From assembly GCA_009746045.1 (NCBI GenBank), contig RPFO01000165.1, forward strand, positions 1,348,046 through 1,412,045: 64,000 nucleotides of DNA, written 5' to 3'. A program made the translations under genes and the position numbers. A model generated the notes under the pieces. The model saw only the letters and a program-made list of their open reading frames with translations, was not told the origin of the DNA and did no database searches. This document shows positions 23,501 to 33,056 of this stretch, in pieces. Position 1 is the stretch's first letter; every line of letters starts with the position of its first letter. This DNA comes from Mesostigma viride. Lineage: Eukaryota; Streptophyta; Mesostigmatophyceae; Mesostigmatales; Mesostigmataceae.

Positions 23501-26283
23501 TAATTGTCAACGCGGCCATTACTCATCTGCAACATAACAAATCCGCAGCAAAGCCACAGATGACACGTACTCTTTGGCCTTGCTATGAGGGCCAGAAATC
23601 CCGCTTGCGCCTGCGAAGAAAAGCAGCTTGTTTGGTTTCAATTCTTTTGATTCGCTCTCCCCAAGGAATCGCCGCTGATTCGCCGAATTCTCCCAGAACA
23701 CTGTGTTGACTACTCCCCCACGCTTGACCATGGGCGAAGTTATTAAAAACTCGGTACGTGATTCTTGCATATAATCCTGTTGCACACACAACTTGCAGGG
23801 TGTGGCAAGGGTCAGGAAAGGCAACACAAATGCAATGCTTGCAGCAGAAAATTTACGTAAGCAATTTCAAAACTTGAAACTTTTCCTGTGTAGCCTACTA
23901 GATGTGGGACGTTAGGAAAATTGATAGTCCGGGGTACAGAAGGAGCCACACAAAGTAGTTCGGCAAATGGCGATGGAACATTAGAAGACACAGAAAATGC
24001 CAATTCTGTCCTTAAAAGGCTTTCAGATTGCATAGATGAAGGAGTTGCAGTTGGATTGGATTTTTCTGGTACGTAAAACATGAAGCCACTGAGGAAAAGT
24101 ACATGCCCTGGTCATACAAACAGTCAAGGTGGTCTGTGCTATCGGCTGATGCTAGGGCGTAGCTGAAGATGTAATTCATGAAGTTCTCCGAGGCCCTATC
24201 CCAAAAGGAATGGCCATGGAAAGCGATGGGTGAATCCTGAGGTGAAATGCTTGGATTGAAGAAGGTGTCTGCCCAAAAAACCTCAGACACTGCTGTGGTT
24301 TTTTGGGTGGACTGCTGTGCCGACCTAGGGCCTCTAGTACCGCCAGAAACGGCAGCAAATATCAGCAATGCCAAACGTTTTGTGACGATTTTCCTAAATG
24401 TTGTTGTGAGAAATCATGGCTATCTTCCAGCAGCAGAAAGCAGAGCATGTCAGTCAACTTCATAGATGCAATAGAGGGAGAAACGTATTTGAATTAACAG
24501 GGTAACCTTTGAAATGGCTAAAAAGATAGCACAATACAACTTCCACTAAGCTGCGAGCTCAAGGAAAAGGATGCAAGGCCACGCATAGATGTGTCTAATG
24601 AAGAGATGGAGATGTAGTTTAGGGGAAATGGAAATAACGAAGAACGTTGATTCTATTGGAAAATATATGCCGTCCATTTTCGTAGGGCAAGGAGTCAAAC
24701 CAGGGGTTAACGAAAGAAGATAAAACCTTGGAATAGAACACTAGAGAATCGAGGGACATATTCAAGAGACAGAGAAAATAGCAAGGAGAAAAGCCAAACA
24801 AAACAGGCTCTGCACACTAAGCCGCAACGCGTACCGAGGAGTCATATACAAATGAATTGGATGGGATCACGATGTCATGCCCAGGTATGTGGCAAGGGCC
24901 CAGGCCGAGGCTGTGGTCGCCATCTTCATCCAGCACTTTGAGACCGTAGTGGTGCAACCAGATGGCACTGGCAAGGTCTGGAGCGGGCAGCAGGCGGGAC
25001 TTGGCGTGCTCCTTGTGGGTGCCGCATGCGCCGTAGTCGCTTGTGCTCACGAATATGTGGTCAGCCCCGCTGTTTCGGTCCCAATAGGGATACGCCGACT
25101 TGATGTGTGCAAATATCTCGCGGTGGAACGCCATGCCCGACTGCCACTGAAGCGGCACGCGACGGCTCCAGGTGGGCACAAAGAAGAAGTCGGCCTCCTC
25201 TGGGTCGGCTGTGCGGTGCTGGCTGGTGAGAAGAATTTTGTGGAAGTTCTGCTCCATGCCTCGTATATCTTCGTGCAATGTGTACACAAAGTGCATGCCT
25301 GTGGTAAAGCGGGGAGGGAGCTCGTATACATATATTCGGGGGCGCAACGCAGAAGGCAGGGTAGGGCTGACCACATTCAACCCAGGCCGCAGCACCGCCT
25401 GACCCTTGAGCAGCACATACGTGTCAAAGTCGGGCACGATGGCTTCCGGCCTCACCATGGCGACGGTTGGAAAATCATCTTGAGATTGCCTTTGCCCCTT
25501 AAACTTAGCATTGTTTGCTTCAAAGCTGGTGGGGGAAGCTGTCAGCGAGCAATCCATTCCCCAGGTGCCCGGCTGGCAGATGCAAAACCCACGCACGCAA
25601 TCCCCAGCGCCGCTGCAATTATTCGCCTGCAGCTTACAATCCAGCAAGACATCGGGGCGTGCGCCGGAACAGCCCGGGCCCAGCCGGCTGGCCCCCAACT
25701 CAGGTTGGAAACAGGAGCAGCTTGGCTTGCCGTCCTTTCCCGCGGTGCAGATCCCTCGGCCGCTGCATGCGTGCTCGCAGGACGCCTGCGGCGGGTAGGC
25801 GGACCTGTCGTGGCCCTGCAGGGGGCCGAGGATCTTCCCAGGGTTGCCTGGGCCACCACGGTGGTACGTGACCAACAGCCCTAGGTCCGTCAGCGGGCGT
25901 GCATAAACCCCCTCCCTTGTCAGCACAGCCAGCAATGATGTCTCATGAACCTTCACACAGGCAGCCCGCTGATCATACTCGTACGTTAGGCCCTCGCTGT
26001 CGCACTCCTCCAGGCACGCGCAGGTGGTCAGGAAGCCCGCGCAACCAAGGTACCCAGCTGGCAGGATGCCATCCATGCAGGACGGCAACGCAGGCTGGGT
26101 GCAGCTGGGACCCTTCATCCATGGGGGGCATACGCACGCGCCCGTGATCTCATCACAGGTCCCGTGGCCCGCGCAGCCGGGGTCGCACCGGGTGAAGACG
26201 TCAGGGTTGAAGGCGGTAGTGTAAGAGTGCGTGCTGGCGGCCAGGAACAGCCCGACCAGCGCGATCAAGGACACATGTGGCAT
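11275..26283 (-). CDS. GT47 exostosin-like glycosyltransferase with EGF-like modules (4 exons)
   Basis: A probable Golgi or secretory glycosyltransferase building cell-wall or extracellular-matrix glycans; substrate unknown. Exons are 26283-24835, 23776-23571, 22337-22089 and 11527-11275, together 2157 nt or 718 aa plus TGA, in phase throughout. Residues 1-22 are a signal peptide or anchor (MPHVSLIALVGLFLAASTHS). EGF-like Cys modules lie at about 32-61, 169-204 and 215-244, with another Cys-rich piece at 69-108. The exostosin domain runs from about 315 (RPRIYVYELPPRF), through EADFFFVPTW, GPCHIPGHDIVIPS, KLLFFAGAS, YSHGVRQRVFELF, SRFCLAPTGSGFGIRVIDA and GCIPVIISDNVDQPLEELLP, to FSVRVEERHIPDLLDIL. 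The ATG at 26283 is chosen because the signal peptide starts there. Domain calls are family knowledge; the exon joins, the first the least certain, are my inference. Confidence 0.88.
14271..14381. repeat. Short-unit imperfect tandem repeat (TTGTGGTAGATGCC)
   Basis: Five or so copies of a 14-18-bp word related to CCTTGTGGTAGATGC in 110 bp, within GT47 intron 3. Confidence 0.7.
15427..15680. repeat. 127-bp tandem duplication in intron 3
   Basis: Units 15427-15553 and 15554-15680 both begin AGCTGGGGCTGCTGAATGC and end TAAGCTACCTCA, with two or three differences. A recent local duplication. Confidence 0.92.
18192..18217. repeat. Poly-C tract
   Basis: 26 consecutive C, within GT47 intron 3 (poly-G on the transcript strand). 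Length may be inaccurate in an assembly. Confidence 0.9.
18245..18410. ncRNA. 166-nt intronic hairpin: small-RNA precursor candidate or foldback MITE
   Basis: Arms 18245-18319 and 18335-18410 pair over about 75 bp with a 15-nt loop. Matched blocks include AAAAT.GTTGCAA, CTTGGCA.ACAC.AACACAA, ACATCGACCCTC and AGAAATCA, roughly 85 % paired. The arm length, small loop and scattered mismatches resemble plant and algal miRNA precursors. The hairpin lies in intron 3, so it would be in the GT47 pre-mRNA. No target duplication or similar copy is visible in the window, so a short foldback transposon remains possible. Structure seen; function inferred. Confidence 0.5.
21033..21100 (+). repeat. Dispersed CCGTTGGGAG repeat, copy 3
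   Basis: AACTCCGTTGGGAGTATATG, GTAGCACATAGCCC and GGGGGCATATGG in the same order and spacing as the other copies. CATAGCCC and GGGGCATATG form a small stem-loop. It lies near the 5' end of GT47 intron 3. Confidence 0.7.
21201..21513. repeat. 157-bp tandem duplication
   Basis: Units 21201-21357 and 21358-21513 both begin ACCTGCGTCTTCCTAGCTGC and end AAAAGGGCTCT, about 95 % identical. Located in GT47 intron 3, about 600 bp downstream of its donor in gene orientation. Confidence 0.93.
22089..22337 (-). CDS. GT47 gene exon 3 (nucleotide-sugar binding core)
   Basis: Acceptor GCATTCCAG|G at 22338 and donor CT|GTGCGT at 22088. It encodes YSHGVRQRVFELF...SRFCLAPTGSGFGIRVIDAVVVGCIPVIISDNVDQPLEELLPYE, the most conserved core of GT47 exostosin domains. 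Confidence 0.9.
22338..23570 (-). other. Intron 2 of the GT47 gene
   Basis: 1,233 bp between the GTACGT donor and the ATTCCAG acceptor. It includes a short inverted repeat at 23079-23138 (GACTGGAACTGG-CTGGA and its complement, one bulge, 25-nt loop). No gene inside. Confidence 0.75.
23571..23776 (-). CDS. GT47 gene exon 2
   Basis: Acceptor GTGTGTGCAACAG|GAT at 23777 and donor GA|GTACGT at 23570. It encodes DYMQESRTEFLITSPMVKRG...KPNKLLFFAGAS, the part of the exostosin domain that normally follows the HDIVIP block. It ends in phase 2 and completes a Glu codon with the first base of exon 3. The acceptor is the least certain boundary of the gene; CAAG|CGT at 23744 would also keep the frame. Confidence 0.75.
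23777..24834 (-). other. Intron 1 of the GT47 gene
   Basis: 1,058 bp between the inferred donor after VYDSS and the GCAACAG acceptor. Short ORFs on both strands have no recognisable content. Confidence 0.65.
24835..26283 (-). CDS. GT47 gene exon 1 (signal peptide, EGF modules, start of exostosin domain)
   Basis: 483 codons, open from ATG. I place the donor at TCG|GTACGC (24834) after residues VYDSS; an alternative GTATAT donor six codons earlier is also in phase 0. Translation past the donor reaches a stop after four codons (VRVAA), as expected for intron. Confidence 0.85.
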
Positions 26284-28259
26284 TTTCAGTGTTCTTGGGG
26301 AGCAGACCTCCACCAAGACAGCCCAGCAGGCTCCCCCCTGTGAAAAGGCAAAGGCATCTCCCTGGCATCCTGGGTAAGTGAGGGCTCAACCAGAGAGGCA
26401 GCTTCCATCCTGCACCTCGCCACTAGGCAGAGCGCTCCTGCCATGTCCATCGCTAGGCCTTCAGCGAGTAACAACTGGTGTCAAAAAATAACAAAAAATA
26501 ACATATAGACAAGTTCGTTGGCTACATTTTCAGAAGTGGATCAGGCGGGGAGGGGTAGGTACAGGATGCCAAAATGGACAGGGAGCAGTACATATATGTG
26601 TGGGGGGGAGGGGGTACCAAAAGCAAAACATATGTGAAGCGCTTCTTGCCAATTGCAACTGTTCCTTGTCATCCCACCCAGAAGGCAAAGCGGAAACAGG
26701 GCATTCACGTTCAAAACTCTCACAACTCCTGCTTACAGAAGAAGATCTCTATGTCACTGAATTAAAAGGCCCTTTCAGCTTGTCCGCATGCCATCCTGCT
26801 GCGCCATATACATACAGAAAAGAATGTGTGCATGTTATGCAATTTTGGCTGTGAAAGCCGCCCCCCCCCCCATATCCTTGGCAAAGTAATCCTTTCTGGT
26901 AAGCCCAGCTGCGCATGAGTAGACAACTAGACATTATTCTAAGTAGTGCATATATAAATAGCATTGGTTTAGTATACCTTCAGCATCCCACGGAAACAAC
27001 AGGCGAATACATGGTGATAGCTACCAACAGAGCCTAACTGCAAACTATACTGTGCAAGAACAAGCACACAAGCTGAGCTGCAGTTGGCGGAATGCAAGGG
27101 CTGGCTTGAAACTGAATCCATGGCATTGTGGGACAAATCGCCGGGAACTTGCCAGACCACAAAATGCCGGGCCCAACCTTGTGATGCCCAGACATCACGC
27201 CGACTTAACTGCCAAGGCAAGTGTGGGCATTTCCCCAGCCACGTATAGTAATCAGATTGACATTGCCCACATAAGTCTACCATAACCCAAGCTTCCTGAA
27301 AAGCCTTGCTTAATCTCCCAGTTGCATAGCCACACCGTTGCCATATGACAAGCCTAGAGTGTATCCTGGTTGAGTGCAGGTGCCAAAGGAGGCCTTCTAC
27401 CACTCGCAGCAAGCAATCATAGCTCCACTTCCTCACTTGCAGGAATGCACTGATGACAAAAGCCCATTAAGCGCCCTCCTATAGGGGCACTGGTTTCATT
27501 TGAACAAGTGTACCACGGAGCTCGGCCATTGAGCCTGGGGTCCGATGGTCCAGGCATGCCTTGCCAACAATGCTACCCCTGATCCAGCAGCCACGCTAAC
27601 AACTGCTTTGGGGAGACTGTGTGGCTGCGTTATTCCTGATGCGATTTGAAATTCAGGAGAGGCACACAGGTTGAGAATAAGGGAATCCAGCGACGGCGGG
27701 CCAAGCACCAGAGGAGGGCAAAGCTGGAGCGTTGGGAAAATGGATTCAACTTGGTGGGTTCAGTAGTAGAAAGTACAAGGAACTGACTCCCAAAATTCTA
27801 CAAACTACTCACCTTGAAGTCAAAGTGATGGCAGTGAAAAGGTCGGGCAAGTTTGCAAATGAAAACACTGTCTTCATCTAGCGGGCTACCTTCTTGCCTT
27901 ATCGGCGTGAAAGGAAAAATGCCTACGTTTGGATCATTTAAGTGAGGCTCAGCAGCCCCGCATACGGAAAACTTACCGTCTTGCAGACTCAGTTAGTGAG
28001 AATTCGTCGTTGGGCGTGGGCGTCGAAAGCTACAGCTGCACTACATCGCAACCGCATTTCAACAAAATTTTGGAGGTTGGTAAGTGCTCCGTGACGTGAT
28101 CGAGCAATGGCTAGGCATTCCATGGCATGTCAGATTATCTCCATTCCAAAAATAAATGCCGCTCGTTGGCCCAAGATGGGCACATGCTTGACTCCATCGG
28201 CCCAACGTCTACGCGTAGGATGCGCACGTTCAGACAATGGCAAGAAATTTGAAGTCAAA
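26284..28259. other. Upstream intergenic region of the GT47 gene
   Basis: It should hold the promoter and 5' UTR of the minus-strand GT47 gene, but I cannot point to a specific element. Short ORFs in both strands are unremarkable. No RNA gene seen. Confidence 0.45.
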
Positions 28260-28403
28260 GGTAAAGAACAATTGCATATCGTTTTAAAAAAGAAACATTT
28301 TCCCGCGCGCACACACAAACGATGTAGCTGTGGTAAAGAGCAATTGCATATCGTTTTAAAAGAGAAACATTTTCCCGCGGGCGCACACACATGATGTAGC
28401 TGT
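28260..28403. repeat. 72-bp tandem duplication
   Basis: Units 28260-28331 and 28332-28403 begin GGTAAAGA[A/G]CAATTGCATATC and end GATGTAGCTGT, with a few differences in the middle. Confidence 0.9.
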
Positions 28404-28999
28404 GCTACACTGCGATCCCGCCTTGCAAGCTTGTTGCGGTCAACGGGTCAAGCAATCAGGCCGTAAATATTATTGTCGGGCACCGGAAAAGCTCACAGTA
28501 ATACCAGGAGAACACATTTTGATTCTTGAACTTAGGATGCACGTACATGCGGGAGGATTTGCTAGATGCAACTGTAAGATAAACTAGCTGTAGTAATACC
28601 TTCATTTTCACTTCGATGATCATTTTTTCTTCAGGCCGGATCAGTCGAATATGCAGGTCTCCCGCCACGCAAATATGCGGGTCTCCATAATTGGATAAAA
28701 ATACATATACCCACTTACCCGAAATATGCGGGTCTGGAAACACTCAACAGTAATGGGAACTTAACAACTTCAGTTGATGTTCGGTGCTGGCATCGAACAA
28801 GTCGGGCATGCGCGTCGGGCATGCTGATTTTTTTTGGATGGTTGCATTTGGACTGCGTTATCGGGCCTACCCAACTGCAGGCCGGTATTTACGGCGGGGC
28901 AGTTGGGGGAATTAGGGAGAATGGAAAAGGGGGAGGGTGGGGACGGACGGCAGGCGAGGGACGGAAGGAAAGACGAAGAGATGGGAACTAATAGACCCC

Positions 29000-29451
29000 T
29001 TCTGAAGACCGCCAACCCCGACTATTTACCCGGACTAAATTCCTGGCGCGGCGCGTTTTGGGGAAATTAGTCGGACCACGACTAATCTACCCCGACTATT
29101 TTCGCGTTAGTCGGAAAATAGTCGGTGTGGATTAGTCGGGGTCCGACTAATTTCGTCGGGGTGCGCCTCGGGACCTGCTGGCGTCTGTACCGATTTGCGC
29201 ACCAACTCTGCTGGTCTGAACTGAACTGAACTGAAAAATACTCTAGTCATAGCCTCATAGGTCAAATATATACGTCCAGTGGCGTCAGAGGCCACTTACG
29301 CGGTCTCAGAGTGCACATGCTACCTGCTGCCGTCCGACCCGTGTCCGTGTTTTCAGAAGGGGCGAAACGTGCCGTTTCGACTGGTGTACCCCGACAAAAC
29401 CCCCGACTAATTTAGTCGGGGTAGTTTAGTCGGGGTAGGTTTTTTCAGAAG
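29000..29451. mobile_element. MITE with TTAGTCGG subterminal repeats
   Basis: About 452 bp. Ends CTTCTGAA...ACCCCGACTA...GACTAAATT pair with the complementary right end over about 43 bp (roughly 75 %). The interior is crowded with ATTAGTCGG/CCGACTAAT words in both orientations, a typical transposase-binding layout. No ORF. It separates two parts of the LINE-A relic, so it arrived later. Target duplication not clear. Confidence 0.72.
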
Positions 29452-29480
29452 TTTCCAGGTAAATAGGTGTACGTTTATCT

Positions 29481-29676
29481 GGCGGAGCCAATTTTCGGAA
29501 GAACCGTTAGGTTCGCCAGAATTGGCGAAGCTTATAAGGCCGTCATACACGTGAGAAAACATAGGAATAGGGGATGAAAATCCGACAATCCATCCATCCA
29601 TCCATCCATCCATCCACCGAATTTGTCCCGAATTTGCAAGCAGAAGGGTGAGGTTCTTCCGAAAATTGGCTCCGCC
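29481..29676. mobile_element. 196-bp MITE with perfect 25-bp inverted repeats carrying a GGAT microsatellite
   Basis: GGCGGAGCCAATTTTCGGAA plus GAACC at 29481-29505 is exactly the reverse complement of 29652-29676. Inside are a small palindrome (TTCGCCA-GAAT-TGGCGAA) and about seven CCAT units (29587-29618). By comparison with 48826-48880 the inserted DNA runs to about 29708, with an imperfect duplication of ACGTTTAT/ACGTTACT at its edges. Confidence 0.82.
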
Positions 29677-29756
29677 GTAGAGTTTCAACGGGCAAGTTGC
29701 AAACACGCACGTTACTTGATTCCAAATATAACCAGTAGTTAATCCCTGCTAAACCT

Positions 29757-30648
29757 GATCCAGCCGGACCCATTATCCCCGGTTGAGAGCACTACATGGC
29801 TACACGTGGGCAACACACGGCTCGATCTACTACATCTGGACCCGGTTGAATTTGGATGGGTCTTAACCAAGGGGGACATCAGAACCAGCAAATGTATCTT
29901 TGAGTACACCGCAGATTGGGGTTATGATATCTTGTTGCATACGTACCATCAGCCCCATCCGGGCCGAGCCCGCTGGGGAATACATTGGCCGGGCTACACT
30001 TGGGTTAAGATGATTACCCTGGCGGTAGACCACCCTCTCGTGGACCGCAGGGCCACTGATGTACAACACCTTTTGATGCATAGGGCGATAGGGGTCTGTG
30101 CTACGCTCCACGAGCGTTTTGGTCATGATGCATCATGCCTGTGCACGCACCCTAGTGAAACCATTGAGCACAGGTTTCTTTATTGTAATCTCCCTGGGGT
30201 TTGGACGTGGCTCATTAACATCTGGGCCGCATGGACGGCATCGCCACCCACTCTCCCAATCAGCGTGCGTACCATCATTTTCGGTATTGCTGGCACACCA
30301 GGGACCGAGCTTTCAGTTTCCCAAGCAGAATGGATATGGCTACGCACTACTATGCTATACGCGATATGGACCATACGCAACGAGACCGTCTTTAAGGTCC
30401 GCGAGGAGTATACCCGCGGCGGCGTAGTCCGGCGCTTTATATACCTATGGAATGCGGCTATGCGCCGCTACTGGCTGTTAGCTCAGGAACAACACAGGGT
30501 GTGGGACCCAGGGCCCAATAACGACAAGCCCAGCCCGCTCCAGCTTTTTCATGATCTACTGGGCCGTAATCAGGTATTCACCAGTATGCCTCATGGCGAC
30601 ATTACTCAGGTCCAATGGCTTCCCTGGTCTAATAACGCGCCCTATTAG
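29757..30648 (+). CDS. LINE-B ORF2, C-terminal part with zinc-finger (zf-RVT type) region
   Basis: Open frame from the 5' truncation point (LIQPDPLSPVESTTWLHVG...) to TAG after PWSNNAPY, about 297 codons. The region CLCTHPSETIEHRFLYC supplies the Cys/His pattern of the zf-RVT domain found at the end of many LINE ORF2 proteins, followed by IWLRTTMLYAIWTIRNE and FHDLLGRNQVF. RT and endonuclease are missing through truncation. It is very close to the minus-strand LINE-B at 57-58 kb (DLLHLDPV.FGWVLTKGD, HPLVDRRATDVQHLLMH), and its frame is intact over this stretch, so it is a fairly young copy. Confidence 0.88.
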
Positions 30649-30771
30649 CCTTTCACCTGTCACCGCCACACGTGTGTGTGCCCACCTTCATTAGGATTCG
30701 CTGATACTCATTTCCCCTCTCACCTCTTTGGTCCATAATTGGCTAATAAAATATACCCATTTCCCCGAAAA
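29757..30771 (+). mobile_element. LINE-B copy, 5'-truncated, with perfect 16-bp target duplication
   Basis: AATCCCTGCTAAACCT stands at 29741-29756 and again at 30772-30787. The copy at 48.9 kb shows the uninterrupted target. The body starts in the C-terminal part of ORF2. Its 3' end reads GGTCCATAATTGGCTAATAA followed by ATACCCATTTCCCCGAAA, the hallmark shared with LINE-A. The insertion is plus strand into a minus-strand LINE-A relic. Confidence 0.92.
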
Positions 30772-30830
30772 AATCCCTGCTAAACCTAGGGTATCAAGAT
30801 GTCAGTGGCTAAAACGGAGCCTTATAATTA

Positions 30831-31978
30831 TAAGGGCCAACTCACACGGGTCGCGATCCGTGGTTCGTACGGTCATGGTTCGCGAACCGCTTTGCCGAGT
30901 GGCATCGAACTTTCTGCCACGTGGAACAGAAATTGGTTGACGAACCGGTCGCACTCACACGGCGGGTCGCGGGCGTTCGGATTGTTCAGATAGATAAAGA
31001 TTGGTTCACAGTACCATTTTTGCTGGCGTTTCCGCACTTTCCGCTCTTTTCCGCACTCCTCCTCAATCTCCTCGTTGTCGCCACCTGTCCTTGGATTTAC
31101 ACATACAGCGGAATATCTACGATATCGATTCTGATTATTCGGGTGTATCCAATGATTATTTGTCTTTACTGGACGATACTAAATTCGACCTGGCGAGACC
31201 GGCTTCGCTGGATCGAAGCTGTCCAGTTTTCTTCATCACCCTGCCGTACTGGTTATACGCCGACTGAATTCGTACCATTAATTCCCGTACTTTCAGGTCT
31301 TTTTCGCACTTGTCAGGTTCGATTCACGGACACGTGGACTTTTCGCTGGCGAACATGGGTCGCGACACGATTTCCCGCGAACCACAAAGTCGGGTCGCGA
31401 ACCATGCCCGTTTTCCGGCACTATCTGCCGACGCCGTGAGAAGATTCCTGCCACGCATGACAAGAGTGCTCACGAACTACGGATCGCGACCCGTGTGAGT
31501 TACACCCTCCGCATTGGTAGTTTTACTAAATAATTATGAGGCTGGGCGCCGACCAGCTGCAAACGATAAATAAAACAAAAGAATTTTAATTAACTAATTC
31601 CCGAGTGTAGTGAACTGTAGTTTTTGAAGCTACCAAACAAACAAAGAAAGTGTAAATAATTATTATTTTACTGTCACGTGTGCAGCTTTCTCGCTAACAA
31701 AGAAAGAAATATGATTTCTGGCTGAAAAATGTGCTTTTCCTAGCCGTAAGAGCAGTGCATCCGGCTGGGTTATACAGAACAAAGTCAACAAACAAAGAAT
31801 TATTAAATTTCGCAGCCAGTTCAACGGTTGTTCGGTAACCAAACAAACAAACTAATAATTAATTAATTGGGCGGGCACAGTAGCACTTTCAACCAATAAA
31901 ACGCTAATGTCTAATTCCGAAGGGCCTTTTGGCTGAACTGAATTAAAACTACCAATGCGGAGGGTGTATTAGCCCTTA
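30831..31978. mobile_element. MITE with long inverted repeats, itself interrupted by a second MITE
   Basis: Left end AACTCACACGGGTCGCGATC at 30839 onward matches the complement of 31472-31501 in 29 of 30 positions. If the inner MITE (31503-31966) is removed, the repeats extend outwards to TAAGGGC[C/T]. The paralogous empty site at about 48930-48950 (AGCCTTACTAGACC) shows where it inserted. No transposase ORF; about 680 bp without the inner element. Confidence 0.8.
31503..31966. mobile_element. TA-flanked MITE (Tc1/mariner-Stowaway-like)
   Basis: 464 bp with perfect 23-bp terminal inverted repeats (CACCCTCCGCATTGGTAG then TTTTA) and a TA on each side (31501-31502 and 31967-31968). It is AT-rich, with no ORF. 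TA target duplication and no coding capacity are typical of Stowaway-type MITEs. It lies inside the right inverted repeat of the MITE at 30831. Confidence 0.85.
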
Positions 31979-32095
31979 CTAGACCACGGAAGCCACTGGA
32001 CTTCTAATGGGTTGTCATTGGGCATGTGGGTAAAGATCCTGTTTTTGCCCATGAGGTCATGAAAGATCTCAAGTGGGCTGGGCTTAGAGATCGGA
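31979..32095 (-). pseudogene. LINE-A ORF2 C-terminal fragment
   Basis: Encodes SPLEIFHDLMGKNRIFTHMP then NDNPLEVQWLPWSS, identical in content to the end of LINE-A ORF2 at 48950. It is cut on its 5' side by satellite units. Confidence 0.85.
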
Positions 32096-32190
32096 ACTAA
32101 TATCTTTCTCACCCCCCTGCGAAACAACGACGGGATGGGAACTAATATCTTTCTCATCCCGTGAGACAACAACCGAACGGGATGGGAACT
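32085..32190. repeat. Satellite units (GATGGGAACTAATAT), about three copies
   Basis: Copies of the ~42-bp unit GGAACTAATATCTTTCTCAC / GTGAGACAACGACGGGATG that forms a longer array at 61305. They lie between the LINE-A ORF fragment and another LINE 3' end. Confidence 0.8.
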
Positions 32191-32381
32191 AATATTTCCG
32201 GGTAAATGGGTATTTTTTATTAACCAATAGGAACTCCCGAGTCCCGACCGTAACATTCCGTTGGGAAATGGGAAGCCAGGCCTATCACTTGTTTTGATTT
32301 TTGACGTGATTTTTCTTTGAGAGTAAGTATCTTATATCGGGTTGGAGTTTTTGTAAACATCAGACACTGATCCGATCAGAC

Positions 32382-32470
32382 GATGCGCAAGGCTGGGATG
32401 CGCAAGGCTGGGAATGCGCAAGGCTGGGCGCGGCGCAGCGTGCGCAAGGCTGGCGTGCGCAAGGCTGGGG
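32382..32470. repeat. Minisatellite (TGCGCAAGGCTGG)n
   Basis: Five copies of TGCGCAAGGCTGG with 1-14 bp spacers, ending 12 bp before the copia target duplication. Confidence 0.88.
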
Positions 32471-32486
32471 AGTGCGCGGGCGTAAC

Positions 32487-32918
32487 TGTCAGAAGTATCG
32501 ACACACCTGCCTGAAACTAGTACTTATAGTTTAGTGCTAGCTCTGGACTACATGGACGGGCATGTGCCGCATGTTTAAGTTCTGTTCCATAAGTGACCCA
32601 GTCATTCTGTGACTGACCTTGAACTTTGGTTGTGAATGGTTGGCTTGAGATCACGTTATGATTGTAACTGCCACACAGTCAGAAAAGACCCAGTTTGGTG
32701 TGGCCACGTTGTAGGTAGATCATAACTGCTACCCAGTAGCTGAGCCTGGAATTGTTTAAAAGGCGAAGCTACGCACCTTGTTTGCTCTCTCAGTACCTCA
32801 CACCTCACACACTCCTGTGGTGGAACTAGCAGCCGGCCAGCTGCCGACTGAGACTTATTTTTATCTGAGTGAAATAAAGTAAAACTTTGTGGCAAACATT
32901 GTTTTCTCACTCCTAACA
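32487..32918 (+). repeat. 5' LTR of the copia element
   Basis: 432 bp, TGTCAGAAG...CCTAACA. Differs from the 3' LTR only by one extra G (CATGGACGG against CATGACGG). Confidence 0.97.
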
Positions 32919-33056
32919 TGGCATCGGAGTGCGGTTCGCACGCCTTTCGACCTGCTTACCGCTGGTAAAAGTCGTTTCCCGAGGCTCTGCTCGCGGTTGA
33001 CTTTAGATTTGTGTATTTCGGCGAGATTTGCATGACGACAGCGTAGGCGGAGGTTT

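Larger units (their letters stand above)
28981..32257 (-). mobile_element. Relic LINE-A 3' end broken up by five later insertions
   Basis: Pieces of a minus-strand LINE-A 3' UTR, contiguous at 48776-48950, are found here in the same order but separated. GATGGGAACTAATA is at 28981 and TTTCCAGGTAAATAGGTGTA at 29452. TTCCAAATATAACCAGTAG is at 29720, CCTAGGGTATCAAGATGTC at 30785, and CCTTACTAGACCACGGAAGC plus the C-terminal ORF at 31975. Between them sit three separately inserted inverted-repeat elements, one of which carries a fourth inside it, and one LINE-B copy. Past 32095 come three satellite units and another LINE 3' end (GGGTAAATGGGTATTTTTTA). Confidence 0.75.

Noticed and set aside
24877-25884. 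335-codon plus-strand ORF opposite GT47 exon 1
   Set aside because: Antisense shadow of a GC-rich coding exon; only the minus strand shows signal peptide, EGF cysteines and exostosin motifs.
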